NCBI GenBank assembly: GCA_016125475.1 | Contig: WGLR01000023.1 | Coordinates: 147,296 to 211,295 of the forward strand | DNA length: 64,000 nt | From: Betaproteobacteria bacterium | GTDB lineage: Bacteria; Pseudomonadota; Gammaproteobacteria; Burkholderiales; Ga0077523 | Reading direction: 5' to 3' | Shown: positions 36,501-44,259 of the stretch, piece after piece | Layout of the letters: every line of letters begins with the position of its first letter | Numbering within the stretch: position 1 is the stretch's first letter | Notes under the pieces: generated by a model | What the model saw: the letters and a program-made list of their open reading frames with translations, nothing else | What the model was told of the DNA's origin: nothing | Database searches by the model: none | Program-made: the position numbers and the translations under genes

Positions 36501-37532
36501 GCGCACCTGCGCATGAACTACCGGGTGGTCGACGACAATGGCGGCGAGGTGGCCGTCGGGCGTGACCTCCCCGAACTGCGGTTGCAGCTCGGCGTGAAGG
36601 CGCGTCGGCAGTTCACGGAGCAGGCGCGCAGCACGCTCGAGCGCAGCGGGGCGACCCGCTGGGAGTTCGGCGACCTGCCGGAGCAGGTCGCCTTCACGCG
36701 CGCCGGCCAGAACCTCGTGGGCTATCCGGCCGTCGTGGACGAGGGCAGGACCGTATCCGTCGTGCTGCTCGATACCGAGCAGGAGGCTGACGCCGCGATG
36801 CGACGCGGGCTGCGCCGGCTGTTCCAGCTGAGCGCGGTCGAGCAGGTGAAATACGTCTCGCGCAACCTCCCGGGCCTCCAGGAGATGGCGCTCAGGTACA
36901 TCCTGCTCGGCGATCTCGACGGCCGGCAGCAGGACAAGTCCTCCGCGATGGAGAAGCTGCAGGAGGAACTCGTCACCGCGATCTGCGATCGCGCCTTCTT
37001 CGTCGAGGACAGCCCGATCCGCACGCAGTCGGCGTTCGAGGCGCGCGTCGTGAAGGCGAAGACGCGCCTCACCGACGTGGCGGCCGAGCTCTGCCGGATC
37101 GTCGCGGACATCCTCACGGAATATCACCAGCTGCGTCCGCGTCTGCAACGGCCCGGGGCGCAGGCCTGGCAGCGGCTCATGAACGACATCCGCGCACAGC
37201 TGCGCGCCCTCATGCCATCCGGGTTCATCGCGTCGACGCCGTTCGAGCGGCTCCGGAACTATCCCCGCTACCTGCGGGCCGTCGGGGTGCGTCTCGACAA
37301 GTTTCCGTCGAACCCGGCGCGCGACGCGCAGTGGCAGGAAACGCTGTCGCTCTGGAACCGGCAGTGGCAGCAGCGGCTCGAGGCGGACCGCGCGCGCGGC
37401 GTCCGCAACCCCCGGCTCGAGGAATTCCGGTGGATGCTCGAGGAACTGCGCGTCTCGCTCTGGGCGCAGCAGCTCAAGACCCCTTATCCCGTCTCGTTCA
37501 AGCGCGTCGAGAAGGCCTGGACGGAGATCTGA
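33579..37532 (+). CDS. hrpA: ATP-dependent RNA helicase HrpA
   Basis: A 1317-residue DEAH-box helicase, close in length to E. coli HrpA (1300). Walker A is at 104-111 (GETGSGKT) and DEAH at 201-204 (VDEAHERSLN), with IITSATID and later QRAGRCGR completing the RecA-like core. A ratchet/winged-helix region and a long HrpA-specific C-terminal part (including YPVSFKRVEKAW) follow. HrpA helps translation by rescuing stalled ribosomes and handling mRNA. The start is a TTG at 33579; residues after it align with the E. coli N-terminus, and no ATG upstream fits. A TACAAT box lies just upstream. Confidence 0.95.
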   Translation: MSTVPESSSPEQAAIRSRFKRLDACMASDRGRLGGRLARLRDGKGNASDELGAIDAAIDASVARLDARRARRPRITYAPDLPVSEKHEEIARAIERHQVVIVSGETGSGKTTQLPKICLDLGRGSAGMIGHTQPRRIAARTVAGRIAQELASPLGDVVGYKVRFNDTSGPDVLVKLMTDGILLAETVTDRHLRAYDTIIVDEAHERSLNIDFLLGYLRQLLPRRPDLKVIITSATIDARRFSRHFMDAPVIEVSGRLYPVDVRYRPAEECEDGEAPDLAEEIGDALDALYLSDGPGDALVFLPGEREIRETAEYLRKHPVGRARVGGAGVEILPLFARLSAAEQDRVFKPGTGHRVVIATNVAETSLTVPRIRYVIDPGLARINRYSYRNKVEMLQVEPISRASANQRAGRCGRVMSGVCVRLYAEDDFAARPEFTDPEILRSSLASVILRMKALKLGEPESFPFVEPPLPKMIADGYQLLAELGAVDARRSLTAVGSQLARLPIDPRIARMIVEAKRQNCLREVLVIASALSVQDPRDRPLDKQEAADSAHAQFVDERSDFLAFVKIWDFYDELLKHKKSNRRLQQDCRDHFLSWLRLREWRDLHGQLHALVSEMGWRENEKPAGYPEIHKALLSGLLGNVGMKAEEGGEYLGARGIRFHVFPGSALRRKQPRWIMAAELTETTRLFARCVASIEPDWIEQLAPHIAHRHYFDPHWEKKSAQVVGYERVTVYGLTVVPRRRVSYGQIDPVESRRIFIRGALVEGDVNLDAPFLRANRALVREVQGLEHKSRRHDVLVDPEVIADFYSDVVPEGIFNLAAFERWRRDAERANPRLLYLTRERLMRHAAEDISAERFPDTIEMNGVRYRLAYRFEPGHPLDGVTMIVPLHLLNQIDERRCEWLVPGLLRDKLTHLIKGLPKGLRKHFVPVPQVVTAVLSTLEPDAVPLTEALGLALRASTGVEVPGDAWDESDVPAHLRMNYRVVDDNGGEVAVGRDLPELRLQLGVKARRQFTEQARSTLERSGATRWEFGDLPEQVAFTRAGQNLVGYPAVVDEGRTVSVVLLDTEQEADAAMRRGLRRLFQLSAVEQVKYVSRNLPGLQEMALRYILLGDLDGRQQDKSSAMEKLQEELVTAICDRAFFVEDSPIRTQSAFEARVVKAKTRLTDVAAELCRIVADILTEYHQLRPRLQRPGAQAWQRLMNDIRAQLRALMPSGFIASTPFERLRNYPRYLRAVGVRLDKFPSNPARDAQWQETLSLWNRQWQQRLEADRARGVRNPRLEEFRWMLEELRVSLWAQQLKTPYPVSFKRVEKAWTEI

Positions 37533-37567
37533 CGCCCGGTCCCGGACCGGCATGTTGCGTTGCGGGA

Positions 37568-37596
37568 TTGGCCGGGGTGTCGGACATCCCTACACT
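37568..37596 (+). promoter_or_regulatory. Candidate promoter of the CBS-domain gene
   Basis: TTGGCC (37568-37573), 17 bases, then TACACT (37591-37596), giving a leader of about 155 bases before the ATG at 37756. Confidence 0.45.
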
Positions 37597-37755
37597 AGGA
37601 ACGCGCTGATCGACGGGAGCGCGACCGCGGGCGGGAGACCAGCCGGACGTCGGACCCCGTCGCGCCCGCGGACCCCCGACCCGACCGTGTTCTCCGATCG
37701 GGATCGCTCCGGATCCGCGTCGAGAGCGTTGCTCGCCAAAAGAACGGAGGGAATC

Positions 37756-38184
37756 ATGAAAATCGTTGCGCAGGTAATCGAAGGCAAGCAGTCCGGCGTC
37801 ATCTCGGTCACTCCCGACTCGAACGTGTACGACGCGCTGAAGCTCATGGCGGAGAGGGAGGTGGGTGCCGTCATCGTGCAGGAAGGCGACCGCCTCGTGG
37901 GCATACTCTCCGAGCGGGACTACGCGCGCAAGGTCGTGCTGCTCGGAAAGGCCTCGCGCGACACGGCCGTTCGCGACATCATGACCCAGAAGGTCGTCTG
38001 CGTGCGCCCGACGGCCACGATCGCGGAGTGCATGGCCCTGATGACCGACAAGCGCGTGCGGCATCTCCCCGTGCTCCGGGACAAGCACGTGATCGGCGTC
38101 GTATCGATCGGTGACGTCGTGAAGGAGACCATCGCGGAGCAGCAGTTCATCATCTCCCAGCTGGAACAGTACATCATGAGCTAG
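37756..38184 (+). CDS. Tandem CBS-domain protein
   Basis: A 142-residue cytoplasmic protein made of one Bateman module. CBS1 includes VYDALKLMAEREVGAVIVQEG and GILSERDYARKVVL; CBS2 includes ATIAECMALMTDKRVRHLPV and GVVSIGDVVKETI. Such stand-alone pairs bind adenine nucleotides or SAM and regulate partners. The GILSERDYARK form is common in proteobacterial proteins of unknown partner. The ATG follows AACGGAGGG. It is a single gene. Confidence 0.92.
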   Translation: MKIVAQVIEGKQSGVISVTPDSNVYDALKLMAEREVGAVIVQEGDRLVGILSERDYARKVVLLGKASRDTAVRDIMTQKVVCVRPTATIAECMALMTDKRVRHLPVLRDKHVIGVVSIGDVVKETIAEQQFIISQLEQYIMS

Positions 38185-38396
38185 CGGCGACCCGAACCGC
38201 GGATCGCGCCGGCCGCACACGAAGTCGCGACGGTGTCAGGATTGGCGGACACCCCGCGCCGCCGGTCCCGCGGCCAACTTTTCCGACGGAACGCGGTCGA
38301 AGCGCGGGGTCGGCACGTCGCCGCGGCGACGGCGAAGCTCGCCGGCCGACGACGGACGGCGCGGCCGTGCCGGATCCAACAACAGGAGAGCAACGA

Positions 38397-38768
38397 ATGA
38401 ATCTGATCGGAAAGTCGCGGCTGCTGAGTCTCGGGCTCGTCGCGGTGGCCGCGACGGGATGTTCGACGATGCTGAAGGTCGGGCACGACTTTCAATACGG
38501 CGACTTCGCGGCGCGTGCCGTCCAGGGACAGACCACCAAGGCCGATGTCGAGGACTGGCTGGGTCAGCCAGAGGGTCGGGGCATGGTGCTGGAGACCGAC
38601 GGATCGAAGAACGACCAGTGGACCTACTACTTCGGCAGCGGCCGGTTCCCGAGCGGAAACGACACGAAGTTCAAGCTGCTCCAGGTCAAGTTCGATGCGC
38701 AGGGCAAGCTCATCTCCTACGTCTGGTCGGGCGAGCCCGCGCCGAAGGAGAACGACAAGAAGCCGTGA
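38397..38768 (+). CDS. Small lipoprotein, SmpA/OmlA (BamE)-like
   Basis: A 123-residue protein with a lipoprotein signal (LVAVAATGCST, modified Cys22). The mature part FAARAVQGQTTKADVEDWLGQPEG followed by WTYYFGSG resembles the BamE/SmpA alpha-alpha-beta fold, in which a threonine-lysine turn precedes a helix ending in LGxP. It is likely an outer-membrane lipoprotein. It is probably not BamE itself, because the classical BamE core is only partly matched. The ATG at 38397 follows AACAGGAGAG. Confidence 0.7.
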   Translation: MNLIGKSRLLSLGLVAVAATGCSTMLKVGHDFQYGDFAARAVQGQTTKADVEDWLGQPEGRGMVLETDGSKNDQWTYYFGSGRFPSGNDTKFKLLQVKFDAQGKLISYVWSGEPAPKENDKKP

Positions 38769-38882
38769 CGCGGCAGCCCCGGGGCGGGGGCGAGGGTGTT
38801 CAGTCGTCCGCGCGTCGAGTAGGATGTCCGGACCACGACCGGCACCGTGAGGCCGGCGGGAGAACAACAGGAGACCCTGCAG

Positions 38883-39728
38883 ATGAAGAAGCCCCTTGTC
38901 TCGGCGCTGTTCGGCGCCAGCCTGCTCGCACTGTCCGTCGGCGCCCAGGCCGTCGTGGCCGTGGTTCCGGACAGCGGTGCGCTGTCCCTCGCATTCGTTG
39001 ATCACGACGGCGTGTTCCTCGATGCGGGCGGCAATCTTGCCGTGGACGGCATGGATTACGTGCAGGACAACACTATCGCGTCGTTCAGCGACGCGTTCTA
39101 TTCCGCGCGGGCCCAGACCCTGCCGGGCGTGAACCGGGGCGAGGCGATTGCTTCCGCGCCGGGCAACCCCGACGGTGTCGCGCTCGCGATGTCCGCCTGG
39201 TACGACAAGTTCACCGTCTCGGGCGGTACCGGTGCGGGTGTCGCCGATGTGAGCACATCGTTCACGGGCACCATCGGTTCGAGTGCCTATTCGGAAGGTC
39301 TCTACGCGATGGTGCGCCTGTCCGAGGCGCAGTTCGCCGCGCTGCCGAGCGTGGATCCCGCATCGCTCCTCGGCTCTCTCGGGTCGATCGCGGCCATGCC
39401 GCCCGGCAGTCTCGTGATGTTCGACACCGTCGACTCGACCACGAATCCCGGTCCCTTGGACGGCACCCTCACGGGCAGTGTCGCGTTCAACTACGACGAG
39501 CCGTTCTATCTCTTCAGCATCATGGTGCTGGACGCTTCCGAATCGGGTTCGATCTCGTCCTTCAGTTCGGCCGAGTTCGGGATCACGCCGCCGGGCGGAA
39601 GCGTGCTCACGTCCGCGGGCGGTTACACCTATGCCGCGGCCGTCCCCGAACCGGAAACCCTGGGCCTCATGGCCGCCGGCATCGCGCTCGTCGCCTGGCG
39701 ACTGCGCCGGCGACGCGCCACGCGGTAA
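38883..39728 (+). CDS. Exported protein with PEP-CTERM sorting signal
   Basis: A 281-residue protein with a signal peptide (MKKPLVSALFGASLLALSVGAQA), a Ser/Gly-rich beta-type middle and a C-terminal tripartite PEP-CTERM signal. The signal is AVPEPETLGLMAAGIALVAW followed by RLRRRRATR, that is the PEP motif, a transmembrane helix and an Arg cluster. Such proteins are processed by exosortase and are often linked to exopolysaccharide. No exosortase is seen in the window. The middle part has no recognised domain. A strong hairpin follows the stop. Confidence 0.9.
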   Translation: MKKPLVSALFGASLLALSVGAQAVVAVVPDSGALSLAFVDHDGVFLDAGGNLAVDGMDYVQDNTIASFSDAFYSARAQTLPGVNRGEAIASAPGNPDGVALAMSAWYDKFTVSGGTGAGVADVSTSFTGTIGSSAYSEGLYAMVRLSEAQFAALPSVDPASLLGSLGSIAAMPPGSLVMFDTVDSTTNPGPLDGTLTGSVAFNYDEPFYLFSIMVLDASESGSISSFSSAEFGITPPGGSVLTSAGGYTYAAAVPEPETLGLMAAGIALVAWRLRRRRATR

Positions 39729-39736
39729 TGCGGGAT

Positions 39737-39769
39737 CGCCCCGTCCGGGCTGCACGCCCGGACGGGGCG
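39737..39769 (+). terminator. Strong hairpin after the PEP-CTERM gene
   Basis: A perfect 14-bp inverted repeat (39737-39750 with 39756-39769) around TGCAC, 9 bases after the stop codon. There is no T tract. Confidence 0.65.
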
Positions 39770-40176
39770 TGCGTCGCGGGCCGGCCGCGCAACGGAGCTG
39801 ACGATGAGCGACACATTCGCCTTCGTGTCACCGTCACCGACAGGCGACCCGCTGTCACGCCTCCACGGGATTCCGAAGGGCAGGTTGCCGCATCACGTTC
39901 ACCCGCCTCGGTCGTCGTTTTGCCGGCAGGAATTTTCTTTCGCATTCAATCGATTGAAGTTTCCGCGCACACCCGCTGTGCGGACGTGTGCCCGGGCACG
40001 CGGCCACTCCCGCATCGGGGGTGGCGGCGCAGGGCGGGACGCGATCGGTCACGGGCTTACCGCACCGTGCTGACACGAATCTTGCAGCGGTCCGACGATA
40101 CAAGAGCGATCCCCGGAACGTGTGCCCGTCGCGCACGCTGCGGAGGACGCCACGACATCGATCTCAGGAGACGACC
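39770..40176. other. Leader region of the GAF-HlyD/M50/SecA-like operon; possible small ORF
   Basis: This stretch between the hairpin and the operon has no recognised gene. One frame at 39804-40073 (89 codons) begins with ATG after a GGAGCTGACG site but has no family-like content and is a weak candidate. An AT-rich segment around 39915-39965 stands out from the GC-rich surroundings and probably holds the operon promoter. Confidence 0.4.
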
Positions 40177-42051
40177 ATGACCACGACGAGCGCCGACAGC
40201 ACGGAAGGCCGTCCGCATCTCCAGGTGGCAGATCCCGCACGGCTGAAGGCGGCGGCACAGGACGATGCGTGGTCGCGATTCTCGGGGGCCACGACGGTCG
40301 AGGCGTTCTGTCAGGGCTGGCTGGCCGTGACCTGCGCGCGTGTCGGCGCCACGGACGGCATCCTGGTCCTCGCGAGCCCCGATGGTCGCGGCTTCGTCCC
40401 GGCCGCGGCGTGGCCCGACACGAAGCGGGACCGGCAGAAGCTCGCGGAAGCGATCGAGCGCTGTCTCGAACAGAAGAACCTGCTGGCGCTGCCGGCCGGA
40501 GACGGCGGCGCGCGACTCCACGTCGCACAGCCCATCGAACTCGAGGGCGAGCTGCTCGGCGCCGTCGCGGTCGACGTCGAACCCCGTCAGGAAGCCGAAC
40601 TCAAGGACCTCGCCCGGGAGCTGTCGTGGGGGGCGGGATGGCTCGAGGCGCTGCTTCGCCGGAGTCTCAACGCACGCGAGTCCGAGACCGCGGTGAGGCT
40701 GCGCCACGTCTTCGACCTGTTCAGCGCGTCGCTCGAGCACAGCGGCTTCGTGCCCGCGGCCACCGCCACCGTCACCGAACTCGCCACGATGCTCGCGTGC
40801 GACAGGGTCGCGCTCGCAGTCGTGTCGGGCAGACGCATGCGTGTGAAGGCGCTGTCGCACACCGTGAACTTCGAGAAGAACGCGGAGCTCACGCGCGCGA
40901 TCGAGGCGGCCATGGAGGAGGGGGCCGACCAGCACGCGACGATCGTTGTCCCCGTCGACGGAGAGGCCGACGGTCACGTCCGCAAGGCGCACGAGCAGCT
41001 CGCGCAGTCCCAGGGTGCCGGTGGTGTTCTCACGGTGCCCCTCACGCGGATGGGCGAGACCGTGGGGGCCCTGTGCCTGGAACGCGACGGGCCGTTCACG
41101 CACGAGAACGTCGAGCTCGTCGAAGGCCTCGCGGCGCTGCTCGGCCCGCTCGTGTTCGTGCAGCGCGCCGCCGAGCGCGGCCCGCTCGCGCGGATCTGGG
41201 AGTCCCTCAGGTCGCTCTGGCTGCGTTTCTTCGGGCCCGGGCATCCGGTCTGGAAGCTCGCGGGCGTGATCACGGCCGCCCTGGTGCTGTTCTTCTCGTT
41301 CGCGACCGCGAATTTCCGGGTGGCCGCGAACACGACGGTCGAGGGTGCCGTCCAGCGTGCGCTCGCGGCGCCGTTCGAGGGCTACATCCGGGAGGCCTAC
41401 GTGCGTCCCGGCGACGTCGTGCCGGAGGGCAGGGTCGTCGCGCAGCTCGACGACCGGGACCTGCAGCTCGAGCGCATCAAGGTCGCGAGCCGGCGCGAGC
41501 AGCTGCTCAAGCAGTACCGGGAAGCGCTCGCGAACCACGATCGTTCCCAGATCCGCGTGATCGGTTCCCAGGTCGACCAGGCCAGCGCGGAACTCCGGAT
41601 CGTCGAGGAAAAGCTCGCGCGCACCGAGATCCGTGCGCCGTTCCAGGGCGTCGTCGTGAGTGGCGACCTCTCGCAGCAGCTCGGGGCCCCCGTGCAGCGC
41701 GGTCAGGTGCTCTTCGAGATCGCGCCGCTGGAGGACTACCGCGTCGTGCTGCAGGTAGACGAGCGCGACGTGCGCGACGTGACGGTGGGACAGCAGGGGG
41801 AACTCGTGCTCGCGTCGATGCCCTCGCACGTGCTGCCGATACACGTGGCGCGCATCACGCCCGTGAGTACCTCGGAAGACGGTCGCAACTACTTCCGCGT
41901 GGAAGCGAAGCTCGACGAGGCGGTCGATCGTCTGCGGCCCGGCATGGAAGGGGTGGGGAAGGTGCAGGTGGGCGAGCGCAAGCTCATCTGGATCTGGACC
42001 CGGTATCTGACGGACTGGCTGCGGCTCAGGTTCTGGTGGCTGATGCCCTGA
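40177..42051 (+). CDS. GAF-GAF-transmembrane-HlyD adaptor protein
   Basis: A 624-residue protein. Residues about 40-175 and 190-345 look like two GAF-type sensor domains (VGATDGILVLASPDGRGFVP; LACDRVALAVVSGRRMRVKA and GVLTVPLTRMGETVGALCLE). A membrane helix lies near 362-382 (LAGVITAALVLFFSFATANF). The rest is a periplasmic adaptor: a barrel-sandwich half (APFEGYIREAYVRPGDVVPE), an alpha-hairpin, and the second half (APFQGVVVSGDLSQQLGAPV). GAF sensors would face the cytoplasm and control or gate the adaptor. The ATG follows CAGGAGACG. It is first in a three-gene operon with an M50 peptidase and a SecA-like ATPase. Confidence 0.85.
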   Translation: MTTTSADSTEGRPHLQVADPARLKAAAQDDAWSRFSGATTVEAFCQGWLAVTCARVGATDGILVLASPDGRGFVPAAAWPDTKRDRQKLAEAIERCLEQKNLLALPAGDGGARLHVAQPIELEGELLGAVAVDVEPRQEAELKDLARELSWGAGWLEALLRRSLNARESETAVRLRHVFDLFSASLEHSGFVPAATATVTELATMLACDRVALAVVSGRRMRVKALSHTVNFEKNAELTRAIEAAMEEGADQHATIVVPVDGEADGHVRKAHEQLAQSQGAGGVLTVPLTRMGETVGALCLERDGPFTHENVELVEGLAALLGPLVFVQRAAERGPLARIWESLRSLWLRFFGPGHPVWKLAGVITAALVLFFSFATANFRVAANTTVEGAVQRALAAPFEGYIREAYVRPGDVVPEGRVVAQLDDRDLQLERIKVASRREQLLKQYREALANHDRSQIRVIGSQVDQASAELRIVEEKLARTEIRAPFQGVVVSGDLSQQLGAPVQRGQVLFEIAPLEDYRVVLQVDERDVRDVTVGQQGELVLASMPSHVLPIHVARITPVSTSEDGRNYFRVEAKLDEAVDRLRPGMEGVGKVQVGERKLIWIWTRYLTDWLRLRFWWLMP

Positions 42052-42088
42052 GCGCGGCGCGGGCGAGGCCCGGCAGGGAGAACACGGT

Positions 42089-44236
42089 GTGAGCAACGAA
42101 CTTCACAGTCCGTCGTGGTATCGGGTCGCGGGGCTCAGGCCCCGGCTCAAGAGCCACGCGGAAGTGCACCGGCATCACTATCGCGGACAGCTCTGGTACG
42201 TCCTCCAGGACCGTGCGTCGCGGCGCATGTACCGGTTCAACCCGGCCGCGTGGCAGGTGATCGGGCTCCTCGACGGACACCGGACGGTGCAGGACGCGTG
42301 GGACCTCGCCTGTCACCGGCTCGGCGACGATGCGCCCACGCAGGACGAGACCATCCGCCTGCTCGGGCAGCTGCACGGCGCCGACCTGCTGCAGAGCGAG
42401 ATCGCGCCCGACGTCGACGAACTGCTGCGCCGCTATTCGAAGCAGCAGAGCGGCAAGTGGTGGCGCAACGTCCGCAACCCGATGTCGGTGAAGCTCCCGC
42501 TCATCGACCCGGACAGGTTCCTGAAGCGCACGCTCCCGTTCTACCGGTGGCTGTTCTCGGTCTGGGGGTTCCTGCTGTGGCTGGCCGTCGTCGGCGGCGG
42601 CGCCGCGGCGGCGGGGCTGCACTGGAGCGACCTCACGAACAATCTGGCCGACCGCATCCTGGCGCCCGGCAATCTGGTGGGCATGCTCGTGATCTTCCCG
42701 TTCGTGAAGATCTTCCACGAGTTCGGGCACGCGTGTTCGGTGCGTGCGCGGGGCGGCGAGGTGCACGAGATGGGCGTGATGTTCCTCGTGTTCCTGCCCA
42801 TCCCGTACGTGGATGCCTCCGCGTCGTCGGCGTTCCGCAGCAAGTGGGACCGCTTCCAGGTGGGCGGCGCGGGGATGATGGCGGAACTCGCGCTCGCCGC
42901 GGCTGCCATGTTCGTCTGGCTCTCGGTGGAGCCCGGTCTCGTGCGTGCGATCTGCTTCAACGTGATGCTGATCGCGGGCATCTCCACGGTCCTGTTCAAC
43001 GGCAATCCGCTGTTGCGCTACGACGGTTACTACATGCTCACGGACCTCGTCGAGATCCCGAATCTCGGGCCGCGGGGCGGCCGCTATCTCGGCTACCTCG
43101 TGCAGCGCTACGGGTTCGGCCTGCGCGAACTGCAGCCCCCCGAGGCGACGCCCGGAGAGCGCTGGTGGCTCGTGCTCTACACGATCGTGTCGTACGTGTA
43201 CCGGCTGTTCATCACGTTCGCGATCGTGACGTTCGTCGCGACGCAGTACTTCGTGGTCGGCGTGATTCTCGCGGTCTGGGCGGCCATCAGCGCCGTGCTG
43301 TTTCCGATCGGCAAGGGCATCGCGTTCGTCGCGCGGGGCCGGAACCTGCGTCGCCAGCGCAATCGTGCGTGGGCGGTGACGGGAGGGGCGGTCGGCGTGC
43401 TCGTGGCGGCGTTCTTCCTGATCCCGTTTCCGATCTGGACCCGCACCCAGGGCGTGCTCTGGGTGCCCGAGCACGCGGTCGTGCGCTCCGAATCGGAAGG
43501 CTTCGTGACGAAGCTCGACACGGCACCGGGCGCGTTCGTCGAGCGTGGTGTCGCGCTCGTGAGTCTCGAGGATCCCCTGCTCGAACCGCAGGAGAGGATC
43601 CTCGTCGCGAAACTCGACGAACTGGACTTCAAGCTGCGCGACATGGAGGTGCAGGACCGCGTGCAGGGCCAGATCGTGCGCGACGAGATCGCCTACACGA
43701 AGAAGGAACTCGCGCGCGTCCGGGAACGGCTGAAGGGGCTCGTCGTCGAAAGTCCGGCCGCCGGGCGGTTCGTCGTGCCGAACCCCTCCGACCTGCCCGC
43801 GCGGTTCGTCCACAAGGGCGAGCAGATCGGGTTCGTCGCGCCGCGTGACCAGCGGCTGGTCCGCGTGGTCGTCGGCCAGGACGACGTCGACCTCGTGCGC
43901 CGGCGCACCGAGTCGATCGAGGTCCGGCTCGCGGAGAAGATGGACGACACGGTCAGTGCCGTCGTGCTCCGGGAGGTGCCGGCGGCGACGGGCGAGCTCC
44001 CGAGTCTCGCGCTCTCGGACCGCGGCGGCGGCAACATCGCGCTCGATCCGCGCAAGACCGACCGTCCGGTCGCGCTGAAGCCCGTGTTCCACTTCGAACT
44101 CGCGATCCCGGCTTCCGACGACGAACTGCACATCGGCGAACGCGTCTACGTGCGCTTCGACCATGGCTCGGAGCCGCTGGCTTACCAGACCTGGCGTGCA
44201 TTGCGGCGACTGTTCCTGCGTCGCTTCACGGTCTGA
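42089..44236 (+). CDS. Membrane zinc metallopeptidase (M50 type) with PqqD-like N-terminus and HlyD-like C-terminus
   Basis: A 715-residue polytopic protein. Residues about 1-110 resemble a PqqD/RRE peptide-binding module (LWYVLQDRASRRMYRFNPAA, then WQVIGLLDGHRTVQDA). The zinc site HEFGH is at 210-214 in a membrane helix, with NPLLRYDGYYMLTDLVEIPN at about 306-325 giving the third ligand. Further helices run to about 450. The C-terminal 260 residues form a HlyD-like lipoyl/alpha-hairpin domain (VVRSESEGFVTKLDTAPGAF; LKGLVVESPAAGRFVVP). It starts at a GTG 37 bases after the adaptor gene. It is likely to bind and cut a peptide or protein substrate at the inner membrane and hand it to an envelope channel. 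Confidence 0.88.
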   Translation: MSNELHSPSWYRVAGLRPRLKSHAEVHRHHYRGQLWYVLQDRASRRMYRFNPAAWQVIGLLDGHRTVQDAWDLACHRLGDDAPTQDETIRLLGQLHGADLLQSEIAPDVDELLRRYSKQQSGKWWRNVRNPMSVKLPLIDPDRFLKRTLPFYRWLFSVWGFLLWLAVVGGGAAAAGLHWSDLTNNLADRILAPGNLVGMLVIFPFVKIFHEFGHACSVRARGGEVHEMGVMFLVFLPIPYVDASASSAFRSKWDRFQVGGAGMMAELALAAAAMFVWLSVEPGLVRAICFNVMLIAGISTVLFNGNPLLRYDGYYMLTDLVEIPNLGPRGGRYLGYLVQRYGFGLRELQPPEATPGERWWLVLYTIVSYVYRLFITFAIVTFVATQYFVVGVILAVWAAISAVLFPIGKGIAFVARGRNLRRQRNRAWAVTGGAVGVLVAAFFLIPFPIWTRTQGVLWVPEHAVVRSESEGFVTKLDTAPGAFVERGVALVSLEDPLLEPQERILVAKLDELDFKLRDMEVQDRVQGQIVRDEIAYTKKELARVRERLKGLVVESPAAGRFVVPNPSDLPARFVHKGEQIGFVAPRDQRLVRVVVGQDDVDLVRRRTESIEVRLAEKMDDTVSAVVLREVPAATGELPSLALSDRGGGNIALDPRKTDRPVALKPVFHFELAIPASDDELHIGERVYVRFDHGSEPLAYQTWRALRRLFLRRFTV

Positions 44237-44259
44237 CCGGACGGCGACGGGGCACGACC

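Noticed and set aside
34908..37553. An 881-codon minus-strand frame opposite hrpA
   Set aside because: Antisense of a fully conserved helicase; no domain of its own.
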